Assembly: GCA_019637395.1 (NCBI GenBank)
Contig: JAHBVR010000006.1
Location: 124,001-188,000 of the forward strand
Direction of reading: 5' to 3'
Length of the DNA stretch: 64,000 nucleotides
DNA from: Vulcanimicrobiota bacterium
Lineage (GTDB): Bacteria > Vulcanimicrobiota > Xenobia > Xenobiales > JADMJV01
Under the pieces are notes generated by a model. That model searched no databases, had not been told where the DNA came from, and worked only from the letters and a program-made list of their open reading frames with translations. This document shows, in pieces, positions 60,996 to 64,000 of the stretch; positions within the stretch are counted from its first letter, which is position 1; every line of letters begins with the position of its first letter. A program made the translations under genes and the position numbers.

Positions 60996-62275
60996 GTAAG
61001 GTCCTGGACACCCAGCGCGAACGCGTTTTCTACACCTGGACCGCTCAGAAAAAAGCCGCCCCCCTGGAAATCACCGGGGGGAAAGGGGCGCGCTTTCAGA
61101 CGGCCGACGGGCATTGGTGGTGGGACCTGGGTTCCACCACCTGGAACGCCAACCTGGGTCACGGTCACGCCGGCATGCAAAAAGCCATGGCCGAGGCCGG
61201 GCAGCGCGGACTGGTGGCCAGTCCCACCGCCGCTTTTCCGGACAAGGCCAGGGCAGGCCAACTGCTGGCCGAGATTACCCCGCCCGGGTTGAGCAAGAGT
61301 TTTATTTGCTTATCAGGCGCCGAGGCCAACGAGAACGCGCTGAAAATGGCCCGCATGGTTACCGGACGCAACCAGGTGGTGGCGCGCACGCGCAGCTATC
61401 ATGGCGCCACTCTGGCCATGCTTTCTTTGTCAGGCGATCCGCGCCGCGAACTGTTCGAACCGGGGCTTCCCGGCATCGTGCGCTTTACCGATCCCTACTG
61501 CTATCGCTGCAAGTTCGATCTGCAGCCGGAGACTTGCTCGCGCGAGTGCGCTCTGGATCTGGAAACCAGCCTGCTGGAAGCGGGCCCGGAGACGGTGGCG
61601 GCCGTGTTTGTCGAGGGTGTGACCGGGGCGAACGGGGTCTTTCCTGCTCCGGCCGGCTACTTCAAAAGACTCCGCGAAATCTGTGATCGCCACGGCATCA
61701 TGCTGATTTGCGACGAGGTGCTGAGCGGTTTCGGCCGCACCGGCAAGTGGTTCGCCATCGATCACGAGGGGGTGGTGCCCGACATGATCACCTGCGCCAA
61801 GGGTCTCACCGGCGGTTACGCACCCGGCGGCGCGGTTATCGTGAGCGACAAAATCGCCGGCTATTTTGAAGACCACACCCTGTTCTGCGGCTTGACCACC
61901 TATGCCCATCCGCTGGTATGTGCCGCCATCTGCGCGGCCATCGACTGCTATCGGCAAGACAGCATCATCGAGAAAGTCGGCCCAAAAGGCGAACACCTGG
62001 GCCAGTTGCTCAAAAAACTGCAAAGCTCGCGTCCTTTCGTAGGCAACCTGCGCGGAATCGGGCTGCTCTGGGCTCTGGAGCTGGTCGAACCAGACAAAAC
62101 CCCCGTGGCGGCCGAGAAGATGGACGCCTTGTACGCGGCTTTGAAAAAACGCAGGGTTTACACCTTCCGGCGTGACAACTTCCTCTACCTGGCCCCGCCC
62201 CTGGTCATCGAAAAGGCCGAACTGGACGAGGTGGTGGGACTGGTGGAGCAATCTTTGGACGAGGTGTTCGCATGA
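60992..62275 (+). CDS. Class III aminotransferase, taurine/omega-amino acid type (paralogue of 7008-8363)
   Basis: This is a 427-residue protein starting at ATG 60992, which overlaps the previous TGA. Key blocks are CLSGAEANENALKMARMVTG, RSYHGATLAMLSLSGDPRRE, LICDEVLSGFGRTGKWF and the PLP Lys in ITCAKGLTGGYAPGGA. CYRCKFDLQPETCSRECA is a Cys-rich insert near residue 170, where four cysteines could form a metal site. Two different class III enzymes side by side suggest either a heteromeric enzyme or two amino-acid substrates. The stop overlaps the CoA-transferase A start. Confidence 0.9.
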   Translation: MSKVLDTQRERVFYTWTAQKKAAPLEITGGKGARFQTADGHWWWDLGSTTWNANLGHGHAGMQKAMAEAGQRGLVASPTAAFPDKARAGQLLAEITPPGLSKSFICLSGAEANENALKMARMVTGRNQVVARTRSYHGATLAMLSLSGDPRRELFEPGLPGIVRFTDPYCYRCKFDLQPETCSRECALDLETSLLEAGPETVAAVFVEGVTGANGVFPAPAGYFKRLREICDRHGIMLICDEVLSGFGRTGKWFAIDHEGVVPDMITCAKGLTGGYAPGGAVIVSDKIAGYFEDHTLFCGLTTYAHPLVCAAICAAIDCYRQDSIIEKVGPKGEHLGQLLKKLQSSRPFVGNLRGIGLLWALELVEPDKTPVAAEKMDALYAALKKRRVYTFRRDNFLYLAPPLVIEKAELDEVVGLVEQSLDEVFA

Positions 62276-62970
62276 AAAGCAAAGTGGTAGACAACGCAGC
62301 CGTTGCCCTGGCCGGGCTCAAGAGTGGAATGACGGTGATGTCCGGAGGTTTTGGCCTGTGCGGCAACCCCGAAGCGTGCATCCACCACATCGCCCAGAGT
62401 GACCTCAAAGACCTGACCATCGTGAGCAACAATTGCGGCAACCAGGGGCGCGGTCTGGCCGCGCTACTCAAAAATCGCCAGGTGCGCAAAGTCATCTGCA
62501 GCTTCATCGGCGGCAATCCGGATCTTTCCGCTCAATACCTGGCCGGCGAGGTGGAAGTGGAGCTCAATCCTCAGGGCACTCTGGCCGAGCGCATTCGGGC
62601 CGCCGGCGCCGGGTTGGGCGGTTTTTTCACCCCCACCGGAGTAGGCACCAAGGTGGCCGAAGGCAAGGAAGTGCGCGAAATCAACGGGCGCAAGTATTTG
62701 TTTGAAAAGCCCCTGCACGCCGATTTCGCCCTGGTGCGCGCCGCCGTCGGCGACAAGTTCGGCAACTTGCGTTTTTACAAGACCTCGCGCAACTTCAATC
62801 CGCTGATGGCCACGGCCGCCAAGATCACCGTGGTGGAAGTGGACAAACTGGTGGAAGTAGGCGAACTGGACGCTGACGACATCCATCTGCCCGGCTTGTT
62901 TGTCAATTATATCTTTCAGGCCGATCATGAGAATCCCATCGAACACCGCACCGTACGAGGAGAAGCATAA
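62272..62970 (+). CDS. 3-oxoacid CoA-transferase, subunit A
   Basis: Subunit A of a family I CoA-transferase, 232 residues. The N-terminal CoA-binding block is GMTVMSGGFGLCGNPEACIH, and QYLAGEVEVELNPQGTLAER and GLGGFFTPTGVGTKVAEGKE follow; these match SCOT/AtoD-like subunits. It would transfer CoA between a short-chain acid and succinate or acetoacetate. ATG 62272 overlaps the aminotransferase stop (ATGA). Subunit B follows 1 base later. Confidence 0.92.
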   Translation: MKSKVVDNAAVALAGLKSGMTVMSGGFGLCGNPEACIHHIAQSDLKDLTIVSNNCGNQGRGLAALLKNRQVRKVICSFIGGNPDLSAQYLAGEVEVELNPQGTLAERIRAAGAGLGGFFTPTGVGTKVAEGKEVREINGRKYLFEKPLHADFALVRAAVGDKFGNLRFYKTSRNFNPLMATAAKITVVEVDKLVEVGELDADDIHLPGLFVNYIFQADHENPIEHRTVRGEA

Positions 62971-62971
62971 A

Positions 62972-63601
62972 ATGTGGAGCAAAGCTCAAATCGCACAACG
63001 CGCCAGTAAAGAACTCAACGACGGAGACATCGTCAACCTGGGCATCGGCCTGCCCACCGAAGTGGCCAACTACGTGCCGGAGGGCATCTCGGTGATGTTC
63101 CACTCCGAGAACGGCCTGCTGGGCATGGGCCCCTTCCCCACCGAAGACGAACTGGACCCCCAGATCATCAACGCCGGTAAGCAAACGGTCACGCTGGCCA
63201 GCGGCGCCTCCACCTTCGATTCCTCCTTATCCTTCGCCATGATCCGCGGCGGCCATGTGGACGTGGCCATTCTGGGCGGCCTGGAGGTCTCCCAGGCCGG
63301 CGACCTGGCCAACTGGATGGTGCCGGGTAAAATGGTCAACGGCATGGGCGGCGCCATGGATCTGGCTAACGGCGCGCGCAAAACGCTGGTGCTGCAGACC
63401 CACACCTCCAAAGACGGCGATTCCAAGCTGAAAGCCGAACTGGCCCTGCCGGCCACGGCCCTGGGTTGCGTCAACCGCGTCATCACCGAGCTGGGCGTCT
63501 TTGACTGCAAGGGCGACCACTTTCTGTGCGTGGAGCTGGCCGAGGGCGTCAGCCAGGACGAGGCCAAAGCCAGGACGGCCGGAGAATTGCGCTTCGCTTG
63601 A
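62972..63601 (+). CDS. 3-oxoacid CoA-transferase, subunit B
   Basis: This 209-residue subunit carries the catalytic Glu in MFHSENGLLGMGPFP. DGDIVNLGIGLPTEVANYVP is at the N-terminus, and GGHVDVAILGGLEVSQAGDLAN (in part) and GCVNRVITELGVFDCKGD complete the family pattern. ATG 62972 has GAGGAG 9 bases upstream. The longer frame from 62900 overlaps subunit A and is not needed. With subunit A it probably links the operon to acetoacetyl-CoA or succinyl-CoA metabolism, and so to the thiolase/FadJ genes elsewhere in the window. Confidence 0.93.
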   Translation: MWSKAQIAQRASKELNDGDIVNLGIGLPTEVANYVPEGISVMFHSENGLLGMGPFPTEDELDPQIINAGKQTVTLASGASTFDSSLSFAMIRGGHVDVAILGGLEVSQAGDLANWMVPGKMVNGMGGAMDLANGARKTLVLQTHTSKDGDSKLKAELALPATALGCVNRVITELGVFDCKGDHFLCVELAEGVSQDEAKARTAGELRFA

Positions 63602-63630
63602 CCGATTTAGCCTGACAGACTAAATTGGTC
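63600..63630. promoter_or_regulatory. Inverted repeat between CoA-transferase B and the AAA_14-like gene
   Basis: GACCGATTTAG (63600-63610) pairs with CTAAATTGGTC (63620-63630), 11 pairs with one G-U, across a 9-base loop. It starts at the CoA-transferase stop and ends 3 bases before ATG 63633. No U tract follows on either strand within a few bases, so an operator or a translation-controlling hairpin is as likely as a terminator. Confidence 0.5.
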
Positions 63631-63632
63631 GA

Positions 63633-64000
63633 ATGTGGATTCCCCGCGACCTGGAAGCCGTCTGGCCGGAGGCCGGGCGGCAACCCATCAGGATCGTCAC
63701 CGGCGTGCGTCAATGCGGCAAATCCTCTCTACTGGAGCGCCTCGGCGGTGAATACACCTTCGTTTCCCTGGATGACCTGCAAAATCGCCAGTTGGCGCAA
63801 TCGGACCCGGCGCTCTTCTTCCAGACCCACCCGGGGCCGCTGATTCTGGACGAGGTCCAGCACGCTCCCCAGCTCTTCTCGAACTGAAGAGACTGGTTGA
63901 CGCTCAAAAAGCCGGCAAGACGGCGCCTCGAAATTTCTGGCTGTCCGGCTCCAACCTGATTTTTCTGCGCAAGAACGTAGGAGAATCTCTGGCCGGGCGA
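63633..64000 (+). pseudogene. AAA_14/DUF4143-type ATPase, frameshifted and cut by the window end
   Basis: ATG 63633 opens MWIPRDLEAVWPEAGR, followed by the P-loop region RIVTGVRQCGKSSLLERL, then FVSLDDLQNRQLA and PLILDEVQHAPQLFS, the Walker B of AAA_14 proteins. A stop (TGA 63885-63887) ends the frame at residue 84, but the +2 frame continues in register with homologous sequence (ELKRLVDAQKAGKTAPRNFW, then LSGSNLIFLRKNVGESLAGR) to the window end. One missing G near 63880 (TCGAACTG instead of TCGGAACTG) would restore the gene. Either a pseudogene or a sequence error; such genes are often mobile and unrelated to their neighbours. Confidence 0.65.

Overview
The window is GC-rich, densely coded bacterial chromosome with about 60 genes. 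There are no tRNA or rRNA genes, no insertion sequences and no CRISPR array. The organism is most likely an uncultured diderm: it has a PilQ-type secretin, a lipobox lipoprotein, an MltG transglycosylase and an O-antigen-type sugar locus. A compact microcompartment operon built around deoxyribose-phosphate aldolase, together with the pil cluster layout, suggests a little-studied lineage (for example Eremiobacterota/Vulcanimicrobiota or relatives). That placement is a guess and not something the sequence proves.

Layout. 1-6.9 kb (minus strand): the N-terminal 1004 codons of a giant low-complexity Lys/Glu/Pro/Ala protein, a small unknown protein, an exported DUF4127 protein and two PilZ-domain proteins. 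7-20.7 kb: a class III aminotransferase, trpD, a lethal-factor-like metallopeptidase, argH, a family 2 glycosyltransferase, a large GH57 alpha-glucan enzyme, and a fatty-acid beta-oxidation pair (thiolase plus bifunctional hydratase/dehydrogenase) with a hotdog thioesterase. 20.7-30.3 kb (minus): type IV pilus genes pilQ, O, N, M, D, C and T with a sigma-70-family factor. 30.4-33.2 kb and 39.4-40.3 kb (minus): housekeeping genes udk, mltG, ruvX, recO and era.

The most interesting region is 33.2-39.3 kb, a bacterial microcompartment (BMC) operon lying between era and recO. It encodes one hexameric shell protein, three pentameric vertex proteins, a CoA-acylating aldehyde dehydrogenase, a deoxyribose-phosphate aldolase (DERA), RpiB and a flavoprotein. 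A GT-C membrane glycosyltransferase is embedded among them. Three of the enzymes carry short N-terminal amphipathic helices that look like encapsulation peptides. The inferred job is to split deoxyribose-5-phosphate into glyceraldehyde-3-phosphate and acetaldehyde, and to oxidise the acetaldehyde to acetyl-CoA inside a shell. No phosphotransacylase or alcohol dehydrogenase is present, so cofactor recycling is unexplained.

40.3-57.3 kb: glutamine synthetase, exported phosphatase, NAGPA-type glycosidase, beta-propeller-like lipoprotein, M19 dipeptidase and papain-like peptidase; then a nucleotide-sugar/polysaccharide locus (rfbB, methyltransferase, AAC(3)-like acyltransferase, glycosyltransferase, WbqC); then an arrestin-like protein and groES-groEL. 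57.3-64 kb: a membrane protein, a frameshifted exported gene, a translationally coupled catabolic operon (aldehyde dehydrogenase, two class III aminotransferases, CoA-transferase A and B) that probably degrades an omega-amino acid, and a frameshifted AAA_14-type ATPase running off the end.
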